Below are positions 34,421-44,827 of a stretch of 64,000 bases of DNA, piece by piece. The notes under the pieces are model-generated. The model was not told the DNA's origin. It worked only from the letters and a program-made list of their open reading frames with translations, and made no database searches. The number at the start of each line of letters is the position of its first letter. Position 1 is the stretch's first letter. The stretch comes from Vibrio mexicanus (GTDB taxonomy: Bacteria > Pseudomonadota > Gammaproteobacteria > Enterobacterales > Vibrionaceae): assembly GCF_001012815.1 (NCBI RefSeq), contig NZ_JYJP01000055.1, positions 1 to 64,000 of the forward strand. Reading direction: 5' to 3'. The position numbers and the translations under genes are program-made.

Positions 34421-35247
34421 CTATGCGGCTTTGTCGAGAATTTTATCTAGCAATCGGGTTGGTAATAGACGCTTTAATACTGCGAACACTTTAGTAGGTG
34501 TCGTCACACGGTAGCGTAGCTTTGGTTTTTTCGATTCTAGGGCGTCGAGTAACGGTGAGATACAAGACTCAGCAGGTAACACAAAAGCGTTGTTCGACTT
34601 GTCGTTATTGAGTCTATTGAGTTGAGCTTGATATTGAGAAGAATGCGGGCTGTTTTCGTAATCGATCCATTTCTCAAATGCAATGGCCGCATTGGCTCTA
34701 AATTGCGTCTCTATTGGTCCGGGCTGAATAAGACTCAAGTGAATGTTGGTATTTTTTAACTCGAGGCGCAGCGTATCTGTCCATCCTTCCAAGGCAAATT
34801 TTGAAGCGTTGTATGCGCCCCTGTATTTCATTGCAGCAAACCCGAGGACTGAACTGTTTTGAATAATTCGGCCTTCGCCTTGTTTTCGCATCGTAGGCAG
34901 AAGCTCACCGACGAGTTGATGCCAGCCAAAGAAGTTGGTCTCAAATTGTTCCCTCAATGCTTGAACGGAAGATCTTCCAATGCGCCGGGTTGCCCGTATG
35001 CACCATTGTTGAATAACCCATAGAGCTTTCCGTCGCACAGAGATAACGTTTCTTTGACCGCCTTTGAAATGCTGCTTGAACTGGTTAAATCAAGATGAAT
35101 GCAGGTTAGGCCTTCGCGCTGCAATCTTTCGACATCTTCGAGTTTTCGGCAAGATGCGATAACGCGATAACCGCGCTTATGTAAAGCATGCGCACAAACA
35201 TAACCAATTCCTGTTGAGCAGCCAGTGATGAGAATACTTTTTGACAT
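34421..35247 (-). CDS. ybbO: Short-chain dehydrogenase YbbO (frame broken near 34968)
   Basis: NADP-dependent short-chain dehydrogenase/reductase; the E. coli homologue reduces aldehydes. The cofactor motif TGCSTGIG is near residues 8-15. The catalytic Ser region is SSVLGF and the YxxxK motif is YNASK. The C-terminus LKRLLPTRLLDKIL matches the YbbO group closely. The literal sequence breaks after GALEDLP near 34968. One added base joins it to VQALREQFETNFFGWH and gives 275 residues. It lies next to yfcH and cnoX; the ybbO-ybbN neighbourhood is also seen in E. coli. Confidence 0.87.
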
Positions 35248-35277
35248 AATGGTCTTCGTAGATTTTTGAATGACTCG

Positions 35278-36192
35278 TTAATCGTGATGTTGTAGGAGGT
35301 TTTTCAGTGCAGGATCCAGCCTTGAGTAACTGAAGCGAAAGCCAAGTTCTGTCAGTTTCTTGGGTTTGGCTCTGACACTGTCAAACAAGAGAGTCGAACT
35401 CTCACCCATGGCAAGTTTTAATGCCCACTTCGGTGTGAAAAATAGGTGAGGGCGTTTCAGTGTTTTCGCCAGCTTTTGACTAAACTCTTTGTTCGGCACG
35501 GGATGGGGAGCGCATAAGTTAAACTCGCCATGGGCGTGTTCAGTTTCAAGCAAGTAGAGAATGCCTCTTACCATGTCCAACAGATGTATCCAAGGCATGT
35601 ACTGTTGGCCATTGCCAATTGGGCCGCCGACCCCAAGCTTATATGGGATAAGCATTTTCTTCAAAGCACCACCTTCAGGGGAAAGCACAATTCCGGTTCT
35701 TAATAGACAAACTCTGGTGGTGTTGGTTCTTGCTCGATTAGCAATTTGTTCCCATTTAGCACACACGTGATGGGGGAAATTATGCTGGTGCACATGAAGG
35801 CTTTCGTCAAAAGGGTGAGATTGCTGATCACCATAGTAACCAACGGCTGAACCACTGATGAAGACAGCGGGTGGCTCCGTACTGGCATGAATGAGTGAGA
35901 CTAATTGCTCGGTAATCTTCCAGCGGCTTTGGCAAATGGCTTCTTTCTGAGCATCCGACCAACGTTTGTCGGCAATCGGCTCACCTGCTAGGTTTATGAT
36001 CGCGTCGAAACCATTGAGATCTTGAAGATCGTCCAATGAGGTGATGTAGGTGATATTGCCGACATCGGCATGCTGCACCGCCTGTTTGGCTCTATCTATA
36101 TTGCGGGTCAATAACACGACAGAATGCGTCGTAAAGTGCTTGATTAACTCTTTACCAATAAACCCTGTTCCGCCTGTCAATAATATCCGCAT
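35278..36192 (-). CDS. yfcH: TIGR01777 family NAD-dependent epimerase-like protein YfcH
   Basis: Rossmann-fold protein of the extended SDR class, with the nucleotide motif TGGTGFIG at residues 7-14 and INLAGEPIADKRW in the middle. The C-terminal DUF1731 region (FTPKWALKLAMGE ... LGFRFSYSRLDPALKNLL) is present. Substrate and pathway are unknown. The start at 36192 (MRILLTGG) has GGGAG seven bases upstream, better spaced than the ATG at 36198. It is the first gene of a probable yfcH-ybbO transcript. Confidence 0.9.
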   Translation of the reverse strand: MRILLTGGTGFIGKELIKHFTTHSVVLLTRNIDRAKQAVQHADVGNITYITSLDDLQDLNGFDAIINLAGEPIADKRWSDAQKEAICQSRWKITEQLVSLIHASTEPPAVFISGSAVGYYGDQQSHPFDESLHVHQHNFPHHVCAKWEQIANRARTNTTRVCLLRTGIVLSPEGGALKKMLIPYKLGVGGPIGNGQQYMPWIHLLDMVRGILYLLETEHAHGEFNLCAPHPVPNKEFSQKLAKTLKRPHLFFTPKWALKLAMGESSTLLFDSVRAKPKKLTELGFRFSYSRLDPALKNLLQHHD

Positions 36193-36403
36193 AGTCATCT
36201 CCCTTTGTTATTGAATTATAGCGCCTTTATATGATTTTGATATGACAGAGTTGTCGTCTTGTTCGTTAAACAACGCAGAGATTCCGTAATTAGATCAAAT
36301 AAATGTCACTTTGCTCTTTTTATTTATTGATACCGGATATGAATCACACGACTCAACAGAGCCGTTTGCCATGCTCTAACTATATCGCGTAACGGAGGCT
36401 TCT

Positions 36404-37138
36404 ATGAGTGGGTTGAGTGCTTTGATTCGTACCATGCTCAGCAGTTTAAGAGACTTGCTGCCCATTATTGTGGTCATTGGTTTCTTTCAGTTGATCGTAC
36501 TTCAAGAACCTTTGCCAAATTTGTTTTCGATTTCTCTTGGCTTACTTCTGGTTGTCTTTGGTCTTACCCTATTTGTCTTTGGTCTAGAGATGGGCTTGTT
36601 TCCAGTGGGGGAAGCAATGGCTCAGGCCTTTGCTCAGAAAGGCAGTGTAGTCTGGTTGCTCATCTTTTCATTTTGTCTTGGCTTTGGCACTACTATCGCT
36701 GAACCCGCGTTGACTGCCGTATCCAATGAAGCGGCTGAAGTGGCAGCAGAAGGCGGAGCGATAAAGAACACGATGGAAAATCGCGAGTCTTATGCCAACG
36801 GCTTAAGGTTAACGGTCGCGCTGTCAGTTGGATGTGCAATTGTTCTTGGAGTTCTCCGAATTCTTAAAGGTTGGCCAATACACTATTTGATTATTGGTGG
36901 TTACATTGGAGTCGTGATACTTACAGGGTTCGCTCCGGAAAACATTATCGGCATCGCTTATGACTCCGGCGGTGTCACGACTTCAACCATCACTGTTCCA
37001 TTAGTGACAGCCTTGGGGGTAGGGCTAGCATCCTCGATCAAAGGGCGCAATCCCATGATTGATGGATTTGGTTTAATTGCGTTCGCGTCACTACTGCCGA
37101 TGATGTTTGTGATGATATTCGGAATGGTGATGTCATGA
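36404..37138 (+). CDS. DUF1538 membrane protein A
   Basis: A 244-residue polytopic inner-membrane protein of the DUF1538 family, with seven or so hydrophobic segments. Conserved motifs are [22 protein letters not shown] (split here around an Ala-rich helix, about 90-115) and [15 protein letters not shown] (about 185-200), followed by [15 protein letters not shown]. These polar, small-residue motifs inside membrane segments look like substrate or ion sites. It is the first of four overlapping or near-overlapping genes; the next starts within its stop codon. Substrate unknown. Confidence 0.88.
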   Translation: MSGLSALIRTMLSSLRDLLPIIVVIGFFQLIVLQEPLPNLFSISLGLLLVVFGLTLFVFGLEMGLFPVGEAMAQAFAQKGSVVWLLIFSFCLGFGTTIAEPALTAVSNEAAEVAAEGGAIKNTMENRESYANGLRLTVALSVGCAIVLGVLRILKGWPIHYLIIGGYIGVVILTGFAPENIIGIAYDSGGVTTSTITVPLVTALGVGLASSIKGRNPMIDGFGLIAFASLLPMMFVMIFGMVMS

Positions 37139-37928
37139 TTGGATTCACCTCGTTCTTTGACGTTTTGCTCGATACCATAAGAGATGTCACCCCAATCGTC
37201 TGTATTATCTTTGGGTTCCAATTTGCAGTGTTACGACGGCCTGTAAAGAACTTGCGTATGGTTGTTCTAGGGTTTGTTTTGGTCATCTGGGGTCTAACCT
37301 GCTTTCTAGTTGGCCTAGAGCTTGCCTTATTTCCCCTTGGTGAAACCATGGCAATGCAGCTCACCGAACCGGATTTTTTAGGATCGGTGCGGGTTTCATT
37401 GTCTGGTGTTTTACAGTGGTTTGATTATTACTGGGTATACCTCTTTGCTTTCTTTATTGGTTTCAGCACCACCATTGCAGAGCCATCGCTTATTGCCGTA
37501 GCTATCAAAGCCAATCAAGTATCTGGTGGCAGCATTAGCGTAAATGGTCTTCGTTTTGCCGTTGCCCTTGGTGTGGCGGTTGGCATAGCACTAGGAAGCT
37601 ATCGAATCGTCGTCGGCGATCCCATTCATTATTACATCATTGCGGGCTACGTCGTTGTGGTGGTTCAAACGTTCTATGCACCCTCAATCATTATTCCTCT
37701 CGCGTACGATTCAGGTGGCGTGACGACTTCGACGGTTACAGTTCCATTGGTTGCAGCGCTAGGCTTAGGCTTGGCATCTACCGTACCAGGCGAAATCCTA
37801 TGATTGATGGATTTGGCCTCATCGCGTTTGCAAGCTTGTTTCCGATGATATCTGTGATGGGGTATGCGCAGATAACACAATGGATGAATAAAGAACTGAG
37901 TTCTAAGGAGAAAGACAATGCGGTTTAA
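37135..37928 (+). CDS. DUF1538 membrane protein B (frame broken near 37791)
   Basis: Paralogue of the preceding gene, overlapping it by four bases (ATGA). It has the same architecture: [19 protein letters not shown], then [20 protein letters not shown]. The literal frame ends at 37803 after STVPGEIL. One added base near 37791 continues into [18 protein letters not shown], exactly as in paralogue A, and then a charged tail, stopping at 37928 (264 residues). That stop overlaps the start of the P-II-like gene. The two proteins probably form a heteromeric membrane complex. Confidence 0.85.
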
Positions 37929-38267
37929 ACTGATACTGGCCTTTGTCGAGGACACAAAGACAGATGTGGTGCTCGATGCGGCGCGCAGTGCCGGAGCGAC
38001 AGGCGCAACGGTAATTAATAATGCCCGGGGCAAGGGCTCAATCAGAAGAGAACTTTTTTTGGTTTGACGCTGGAAGTACAAAAAGACGTATGCCTGTTTG
38101 TTGTCGAGGAACACCTGTCTCGTCAGATCCTTGAGCGAATAAGTGAAGTGGGAGAGTTCGATCAAGAGCCTGGTCAAGGAATAGCGATACAAATTGACGT
38201 TGAGGATGCCGTTGGGGTCGCCCATCAAGTCGAAACCTTGGCGAAAGTTGTGGAGGATGAGTTATGA
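37918..38267 (+). CDS. P-II-like signal protein (frame broken near 38031)
   Basis: Starts at ATG 37918 behind AAGGAG, inside the end of DUF1538 B. The N-terminal half reads [18 protein letters not shown], then GATGATVINNARG. One added base near 38031 gives EGLNQKRTFFGLTLEVQKD and continues to 38267 (116 residues). The strand-helix-strand repeat and the GATGATV...GxG segment fit the P-II/GlnB fold. The T-loop is short and lacks the uridylylated Tyr of GlnB, so ligand control rather than uridylylation is expected. It overlaps the next gene by four bases. Confidence 0.82.
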
Positions 38268-38671
38268 GTACACAAGACAAGATTCGAGTTAGACATGTTA
38301 TGGCGAGTACCTACGTTATTGTTGATGGCCTGACTACGGTGCACGAAGGAATTGGCTTGGCACGAAAGCACAATGTTAAGGCGTTGATTGTGAACAAGAG
38401 AAATGATGATGACGAGTATGGCATCGTGCTGATGAATGATATTGCCAAAAAGGTTCTAGCCAAAAATCGTGCGACTCACCGAACTAACATTTATGAGATC
38501 ATGACTAAACCGGCGTTATCCGTGTCTCCTGAAATGAATGTGAAGTACTGCGCACGTTTGTTTGAGCGTTTTGGTATTAGCCGAGCGCCTGTTATTGAGG
38601 ATGGTGAGGTCATCGGAATGGTTAGTTACAACAATATTGTGGTTAATGGTATGGCGATTGATGACGAGTAG
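38264..38671 (+). CDS. CBS-domain pair protein
   Basis: A 135-residue protein made of two CBS motifs (about 10-60 and 75-130), with IRVRHVMASTYVIVDG and IYEIMTKPALSVSPEMNVKYCARL as the module starts. CBS pairs bind adenine nucleotides or similar ligands. It has no fused enzyme. It is translationally coupled (ATGA overlap) to the P-II-like gene, so this operon carries two separate soluble ligand sensors next to two membrane proteins. Confidence 0.88.
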   Translation: MSTQDKIRVRHVMASTYVIVDGLTTVHEGIGLARKHNVKALIVNKRNDDDEYGIVLMNDIAKKVLAKNRATHRTNIYEIMTKPALSVSPEMNVKYCARLFERFGISRAPVIEDGEVIGMVSYNNIVVNGMAIDDE

Positions 38672-38718
38672 TGGGGAATTTCGTAGAATCGCTCCATTCT
38701 ATTGATAGAGAGGTCACC

Positions 38719-39270
38719 ATGACATTATTTTTTGCTTCTGATTTACATGGCTCACTGCCCGCGACTGAGCGGGTATTAGAACAATTTAAGCGCTCGGGAG
38801 CAGAAACATTACTACTACTCGGAGATGTCCTTAACCACGGGCCGAGAAATCCAGTGCCTGAAGGTTACAATCCTCCTTTGGTAGCAGAAAAGCTCAACGA
38901 ACTTGCGGACTCTATCATCGCGGTGCGAGGGAACTGCGACAGTGAAGTCGACCAAATGTTGTTAGCGTTCCCCATGATGACCGACTATTCATGGATTATT
39001 CTAGAGTCGGGGCAGCGTGTATTTCTAACCCACGGTCATTTATATCATGCAGATAAAATGCCGCCTTTAAAGCGTGGCGATGTGCTGGCGCATGGTCATA
39101 CCCATATTCCGACAGCGCAGTGGCAAGAATCGGTGATTGTATTTAATCCAGGCTCAGTGACCTTTCCACGTGGTGGTTTTAAACCGACTTATGGCCTCTT
39201 GAAGGATGGAGTGCTTCAAGTGGTCAGCTTTGACGAGGAAGTTATTGCTGAGGCTAGCTTAATTAGGTGA
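38719..39270 (+). CDS. yfcE: Phosphodiesterase YfcE (MJ0936-type metallophosphoesterase)
   Basis: Binuclear-metal phosphodiesterase. Metal ligands are visible in order: SDLHGS, GDVLNHG, RGNCD, HGH (LTHGHLY) and GHTH. The start is ATG 38719 with AGAGAGG just upstream, giving 183 residues, close to E. coli YfcE (184). An in-frame extension upstream overlaps the CBS gene and is not needed. It may be read with the DUF1538 operon because the gap is under 50 bases, but its function is probably independent. Confidence 0.92.
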   Translation: MTLFFASDLHGSLPATERVLEQFKRSGAETLLLLGDVLNHGPRNPVPEGYNPPLVAEKLNELADSIIAVRGNCDSEVDQMLLAFPMMTDYSWIILESGQRVFLTHGHLYHADKMPPLKRGDVLAHGHTHIPTAQWQESVIVFNPGSVTFPRGGFKPTYGLLKDGVLQVVSFDEEVIAEASLIR

Positions 39271-39350
39271 GTCAACGGTACGAAAAATCATTTTAGTAGA
39301 CAGTAAAACCTAAAAATTTACGATAATTTTGTGGTTTTTATGGTGTTGGG

Positions 39351-40106
39351 TTAGAGAATTAGCTTTAACCCAACAAACAATGTCAGAAGTTCAAAAGCGA
39401 TCTTAATCAGTTTGTTTGAGCTTTTTGTGACAAAGTAAGCGCCAATTGCGCCACCCAAGAAAGAGCTTGCGAGCAGTATTGGTAACCAAGGCCAATATAT
39501 TGGGGCGCCGGCTTGCACAACTGCAATTCCTCCAATGCCATTCCAAAATAAACCGACACAAACTAAAGTAATAGCTACAGCTTGTTTGTAGCTGTACCCA
39601 AACCATCTGACCAAAAAGAGCGTGACTAAAAGGCCAGAACCAGCCGTTAACGAGCCATTGATAATGCCAATGGTGATAAATCCAATCCCGCCAATGACAT
39701 ATCCGGTTGATGTCCTATTTATTGGCGCTTCGGTCTGTCCTAAATCTTTCTTAAAGCGAGAATAAACCCCGAGTGCCAAAATCATTAATCCAAGTGCAGA
39801 TTGGGCAATATCTTCAGGGATCTTCAAAATAATATTTGCGCCAATAATGGCACCAAGTGAGCCCGTGAAGGTTACGTATATGGCTGTTTTAAAGGAGAAG
39901 GTTCGATTTTTACAGTGTGTGTAAGCTGCGCCAATCCCTAATGCGACACTCGCGACTTTGTGGGTGGCTAAAGCGCTTGAAAAAGGCAGACCTAGAAAGA
40001 TAAGAAGGGGAAACTGCAACAAGCCAGCCCCGCCACCGGATAAGGACGCTAGCGTGTTGGCAATGAGAGAGCCGAGAAATAGCGCTATTGAGCTGAAAAT
40101 ATCCAT
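39351..40106 (-). CDS. TSUP family membrane transporter (TauE/SafE type)
   Basis: Polytopic protein with about eight membrane segments and the two-fold repeat of the TauE/SafE (sulfite/organosulfonate exporter) family. The first repeat begins ANTLASLSGGGAGLLQFPLLIFLG; the second includes NGSLTAGSGLLVTLFLVRW. Substrate is unknown; some members export sulfite, others import sulfur compounds. The start is ATG 40106 (MDIFSSIALF). A longer reading from 40145 runs through the toxS terminator and is rejected. Confidence 0.86.
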   Translation of the reverse strand: MDIFSSIALFLGSLIANTLASLSGGGAGLLQFPLLIFLGLPFSSALATHKVASVALGIGAAYTHCKNRTFSFKTAIYVTFTGSLGAIIGANIILKIPEDIAQSALGLMILALGVYSRFKKDLGQTEAPINRTSTGYVIGGIGFITIGIINGSLTAGSGLLVTLFLVRWFGYSYKQAVAITLVCVGLFWNGIGGIAVVQAGAPIYWPWLPILLASSFLGGAIGAYFVTKSSNKLIKIAFELLTLFVGLKLIL

Positions 40107-40112
40107 AATAAA

Positions 40113-40140
40113 CAAAAAGGGGCGTCCTGCCCCTTTTCCA
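40113..40140 (-). terminator. Rho-independent terminator of toxR-toxS
   Basis: Stem AAAAGGGG/CCCCTTTTT around CAGGACG on the minus strand, just past the toxS stop and before the TSUP start. Confidence 0.85.
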
Positions 40141-40154
40141 ATCAAATAGTAGAA

Positions 40155-40670
40155 TTAATTCGTTGAAAGTACCGTAGAGCCGTGACTTAAACTCGTGAGT
40201 AATAGTGTTTTCTCATTCACGATGTCAATGCGGCGGCTTTGCTGTGCATCCATCTTAAACAACTGTGTGATCAAACTCAGCTGCTCTTCAGTGAAGTCTT
40301 TTGATTGAGCCGCAGAGATGTCTTTAAACTCAACTGGAGATACCAGCAGGTAATTATCACTTATACTCCATTCACCGGTTTCTGAGATGTTGATTACACT
40401 TGGCGTATCATTATTCTCAGCAAACAAACGTACGTTGGTAACACGAATGTAAGTACCGTTAGGAAGGTACTTGACGTTTGAGCTTACGTCAGCTTTACGC
40501 AGCGGGCCTACGCTTTCTTCTTGATTGTTCTCGGTAACAACCGTCACCATTTTCGACTGCCATTCTTGTGAGGTTAAAACTTGCTCTAGTTTTAGATCGC
40601 TTCCCCAATACAACCATCCACTAAACAGTACGGATAGGCCTAGAATGATTGATGCAATTTTTTGATTCAT
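40155..40670 (-). CDS. toxS: Transmembrane regulator ToxS
   Basis: Periplasmic partner that stabilises and activates ToxR. A 171-residue protein with one N-terminal membrane segment (about 5-22, IASIILGLSVLFSGWLYWG) and a periplasmic beta-rich domain. It begins three bases after the toxR stop, the invariable toxRS arrangement. In Vibrio the ToxRS periplasmic complex responds to bile acids. Confidence 0.95.
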   Translation of the reverse strand: MNQKIASIILGLSVLFSGWLYWGSDLKLEQVLTSQEWQSKMVTVVTENNQEESVGPLRKADVSSNVKYLPNGTYIRVTNVRLFAENNDTPSVINISETGEWSISDNYLLVSPVEFKDISAAQSKDFTEEQLSLITQLFKMDAQQSRRIDIVNEKTLLLTSLSHGSTVLSTN

Positions 40671-40673
40671 AAC

Positions 40674-41537
40674 TTATTTCCCAGACTTACACACGCGGTT
40701 TAACTCATCTAACTCAGCAAAAATACGCACTGTCATATTTTCGCCTGAATAGTTGATTGAGTGAATGTAGTTCAGAATAACCTGATTACTTTGACCACCT
40801 GTTGCGATGACTTGTGTCGGTGCTAACTCTGCCGTATGCGACGCACTGTAGTACTTTACACACTGTTCTATAGCCGGTAGCCAATCAGAAAGATCCGGGT
40901 GGTTGTTTGGCGTCATGACCGGAATACCTTCATAAATCGCCAGTTCACGGAAGCTTGACTGCGCAGGGTTGGTGAACAAAACGACAAACAAAGGAAGGAG
41001 GCCAGCCAGAATAAGCAGAGCGCGAATTTGCCACTTCGGTGCTTTTGCTGCTGGTGTGACCGGAGCATGAGTTGATTGGTACTGAGCAACGGGCTCTGTA
41101 TCAACAACCGGTTTAAGTTCTGGTTCAACTGGCGCGATAGCGTCTTCGACTACTGGCTCTTCTTTCTCGGCGGTATCGTTGCTCAGTAAAGGCGCTGCTC
41201 TATCTACAGAACAAATGAGCTGATAACCACGTTTTGGTACCGTTTTTACAAACATAGGCGACTTGGTTGAATCTTTTAGCATTTTACGCAGCGTCGAGAT
41301 CGCCTGAGTCAGACTTGAATCGTCGACCTCAAACCCTTGATCTCGCCAAACAAATTCATGCAGCTCATTTCGAGAGATGACTTCGCTTGGTCTTTCTGAC
41401 AGCAATAATAAAATTCGGCTTTCGTTGCTACCTAAACGTACTACTTCATTGTCATTTTCGTGGTCAATGAGAGAGTTACTGTTTGGATCGAAAGTAAATC
41501 TGTTCGCAAGATTAAACTTTGTGCCTATATTACTCAT
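40674..41537 (-). CDS. toxR: Transmembrane transcriptional activator ToxR
   Basis: Master regulator of outer-membrane porins in all vibrios and of virulence in pathogenic ones. The cytoplasmic winged helix spans about residues 5-112 (RILLLLSERPSEVISRNEL ... VPKRGYQL). A Pro- and Glu-rich linker (115-168) leads to one membrane helix (about 171-188). The periplasmic domain carries the two conserved cysteines, Cys226 and Cys283, which form the redox-sensitive pair. The 259-base gap to the divergent htpG holds its promoter. Presence of toxR alone does not indicate pathogenicity. Confidence 0.97.
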   Translation of the reverse strand: MSNIGTKFNLANRFTFDPNSNSLIDHENDNEVVRLGSNESRILLLLSERPSEVISRNELHEFVWRDQGFEVDDSSLTQAISTLRKMLKDSTKSPMFVKTVPKRGYQLICSVDRAAPLLSNDTAEKEEPVVEDAIAPVEPELKPVVDTEPVAQYQSTHAPVTPAAKAPKWQIRALLILAGLLPLFVVLFTNPAQSSFRELAIYEGIPVMTPNNHPDLSDWLPAIEQCVKYYSASHTAELAPTQVIATGGQSNQVILNYIHSINYSGENMTVRIFAELDELNRVCKSGK

Positions 41538-41693
41538 TCAATTCTTCTTTGTGTGTGCGTGTTATTCGTCTGGGAAGTATCAGAAGGCGCTAATTATACC
41601 TAACAAAGTACAGTAAATTTAGCCTCTTTGATATTTTCGTCGCTAAGGATAATAAAAACAAATAAAAAAAACATCGTTTTTATGGTTTTTGAC

Positions 41694-41719
41694 CTTGAAT
41701 TTACAATTGTCAGCCATAT
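41694..41719 (+). promoter_or_regulatory. Candidate heat-shock (sigma-32) promoter of htpG
   Basis: CTTGAAT at 41694-41700 and AGCCATAT at 41712-41719, eleven bases apart, resemble the sigma-32 elements CTTGAAA and CCCCATNT. It lies about 78 bases before the htpG ATG, as expected for a heat-shock gene. Confidence 0.55.
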
Positions 41720-41796
41720 GTTAAGTAGCAACTTACAGACAAAAGTAGTGCGTTCGTGTAAGGCGGGCACTAGGTTATTGATGTTATGGAGCAAAG

Positions 41797-43710
41797 ATGA
41801 GCGAAACAACCAATTCAACCGTAGACAATCAAAAAGAAACACGTGGTTTCCAGTCTGAAGTGAAGCAGCTACTTCACTTGATGATTCACTCTCTGTATTC
41901 GAATAAAGAGATCTTTCTTCGCGAACTGATTTCAAACGCGTCGGATGCATCCGATAAACTGCGTTTCCAAGCGCTTTCTAACGCTGAACTATACCAAGGC
42001 GATGCGGACCTAGGTGTGAAGCTATCGTTCGATGAAGCAAATAACACGCTCACCATCTCTGACAACGGTATTGGTATGAGCCGTGAAGATGTGATCGAGC
42101 ATCTTGGAACGATCGCAAAATCGGGTACAGCCGAGTTCTTCTCTAAGTTGTCTGAAGACCAAAGTAAAGATTCTCAGCTAATTGGTCAGTTTGGTGTTGG
42201 TTTCTACTCTGCGTTCATCGTCGCTGATGCAGTAACTGTACGTACTCGCGCCGCAGGTTTGGAGTCTAACCAAGCAGTTCAATGGCATTCTGCTGGTGAA
42301 GGTGACTACACCATAGAAAACATCGAGAAACAGTCACGCGGTACGGATATCATCCTGCACATGCGTGAAGAAGGTAAAGAGTTCCTAAACGAATGGCGTC
42401 TACGTGATGTCATCAGTAAATACTCAGACCACATTGGCATTCCAGTTTCTATCCTGACTCAAGAAAAAGACGAAGAAGGAAAAGAGACGGGCGAGACTAA
42501 GTGGGAGCAAATCAACAAGGCTCAAGCGCTATGGACTCGCAGTAAGTCTGAGATTTCTGACGAGGAGTACCACGAGTTTTACAAACACGTATCTCATGAT
42601 TTCGCTGATCCACTACTTTGGAGTCACAACAAGGTAGAAGGTAAAAACGACTATACAAGTCTTCTTTACATCCCATCGAAAGCGCCTTGGGATATGATGA
42701 ATCGCGACCATAAATCTGGCTTGAAGCTGTATGTGCAGCGCGTGTTCATTATGGATGACGCTGAGCAATTTATGCCATCTTACTTACGATTTGTTCGCGG
42801 TTTGATAGATTCAAATGATCTTCCACTAAACGTTTCGCGCGAAATTCTTCAAGACAATAAAGTGACTCAGTCGCTACGTAATGCTTGTACAAAACGCGTA
42901 TTGACCATGCTTGAGCGTATGGCCAAGAACGATGATGAAAAGTATCAGGCGTTCTGGAAAGAGTTTGGCCTTGTCATGAAAGAAGGCCCAGCAGAAGACA
43001 TGGCAAACAAAGAGAAGATTGCCGGTCTATTGCGCTTTGCATCGACGGAAGTAGACAGCGCGGATCAAACGGTTGGTTTAGCGTCATACGTTGAACGCAT
43101 GAAAGAAGGTCAAGATAAGATTTATTATCTAACGGCAGATTCATACGCTGCAGCGAAGAACAGCCCTCACTTAGAGCAGTTCAAAGCGAAAGGTATCGAA
43201 GTGGTTCTAATGTACGATCGTATCGATGAGTACGTGATGAACTACCTGACTGAGTTTGATGGTAAGCAGTTCCAGTCGATCACTAAAGCTGGGTTAGATC
43301 TGAGCAAGTTTGAAGACGAAGCTGAAAAAGAGAAGCAGAAAGAGACGGAAGAAGAGTTCAAATCTGTTGTTGAGCGTACCAAAGAGTACTTGGGTGACCG
43401 AGTGAAAGAAGTACGTACGACCTTCAAGCTTGCGACAACACCGGCTGTTGTCGTAACCGATGATTTTGAGATGGGCACTCAAATGGCAAAACTGCTTGAA
43501 GCAGCAGGCCAAGAAGCGCCACAAGTGAAGTACATCTTTGAGATTAACCCAGAGCATGCGCTTGTTAAGCAGATGGCTGATGAAGCCGATGAAGAAGCCT
43601 TTGGCCGTTGGGTTGAAGTTCTGCTAGGCCAAGCCATGCTGGCAGAACGCGGTTCGATGGAAGACCCTTCGCAGTTCTTAGGTGCTATCAACAAACTACT
43701 GACTAAGTAG
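41797..43710 (+). CDS. htpG: Chaperone HtpG (Hsp90)
   Basis: Bacterial Hsp90. The N-terminal GHKL ATPase site includes [21 protein letters not shown] and [11 protein letters not shown]. The middle domain has the catalytic Arg loop (NVSREILQ), and the C-terminal dimerisation domain follows. The protein has 637 residues, full length. It is divergent from toxR. In V. cholerae heat-shock expression of htpG has been tied to lower toxR transcription, and a sigma-32-like promoter is visible here. Confidence 0.98.
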   Translation: MSETTNSTVDNQKETRGFQSEVKQLLHLMIHSLYSNKEIFLRELISNASDASDKLRFQALSNAELYQGDADLGVKLSFDEANNTLTISDNGIGMSREDVIEHLGTIAKSGTAEFFSKLSEDQSKDSQLIGQFGVGFYSAFIVADAVTVRTRAAGLESNQAVQWHSAGEGDYTIENIEKQSRGTDIILHMREEGKEFLNEWRLRDVISKYSDHIGIPVSILTQEKDEEGKETGETKWEQINKAQALWTRSKSEISDEEYHEFYKHVSHDFADPLLWSHNKVEGKNDYTSLLYIPSKAPWDMMNRDHKSGLKLYVQRVFIMDDAEQFMPSYLRFVRGLIDSNDLPLNVSREILQDNKVTQSLRNACTKRVLTMLERMAKNDDEKYQAFWKEFGLVMKEGPAEDMANKEKIAGLLRFASTEVDSADQTVGLASYVERMKEGQDKIYYLTADSYAAAKNSPHLEQFKAKGIEVVLMYDRIDEYVMNYLTEFDGKQFQSITKAGLDLSKFEDEAEKEKQKETEEEFKSVVERTKEYLGDRVKEVRTTFKLATTPAVVVTDDFEMGTQMAKLLEAAGQEAPQVKYIFEINPEHALVKQMADEADEEAFGRWVEVLLGQAMLAERGSMEDPSQFLGAINKLLTK

Positions 43711-43727
43711 CTGTTAGACTAAAGCGT

Positions 43728-43752
43728 AAAGCCCGTTCTAAACGGGCTTTTC
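43728..43752 (+). terminator. Rho-independent terminator of htpG
   Basis: Stem AAAGCCCGTT/AACGGGCTTT with a CTA loop and T tail, 18 bases past the htpG stop. Confidence 0.88.
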
Positions 43753-44683
<931 letters not shown>

Positions 44684-44733
44684 TTTCGCTAACATAAATT
44701 GCTAACTGCGATTTTTGAAAATTTGCTATAGTG

Positions 44734-44762
44734 AAGGCGACCCAAAGGGTCGTCTTTTTTTT
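44734..44762 (+). terminator. Rho-independent terminator of adk
   Basis: Stem AAGGCGACCC/GGGTCGTCTT with an AAA loop and eight T, 50 bases past the adk stop. Confidence 0.88.
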
Positions 44763-44827
44763 GTTTACGGTCTGATCTATAAGGATCTTCTTCGCGTAAA
44801 AATCAATTTCGGTGTGAATAGGAAGTT

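Noticed and set aside
40107..40145. Upstream TTG start for the TSUP transporter
   Set aside because: It would translate through the toxS terminator stem; ATG 40106 fits the family start.
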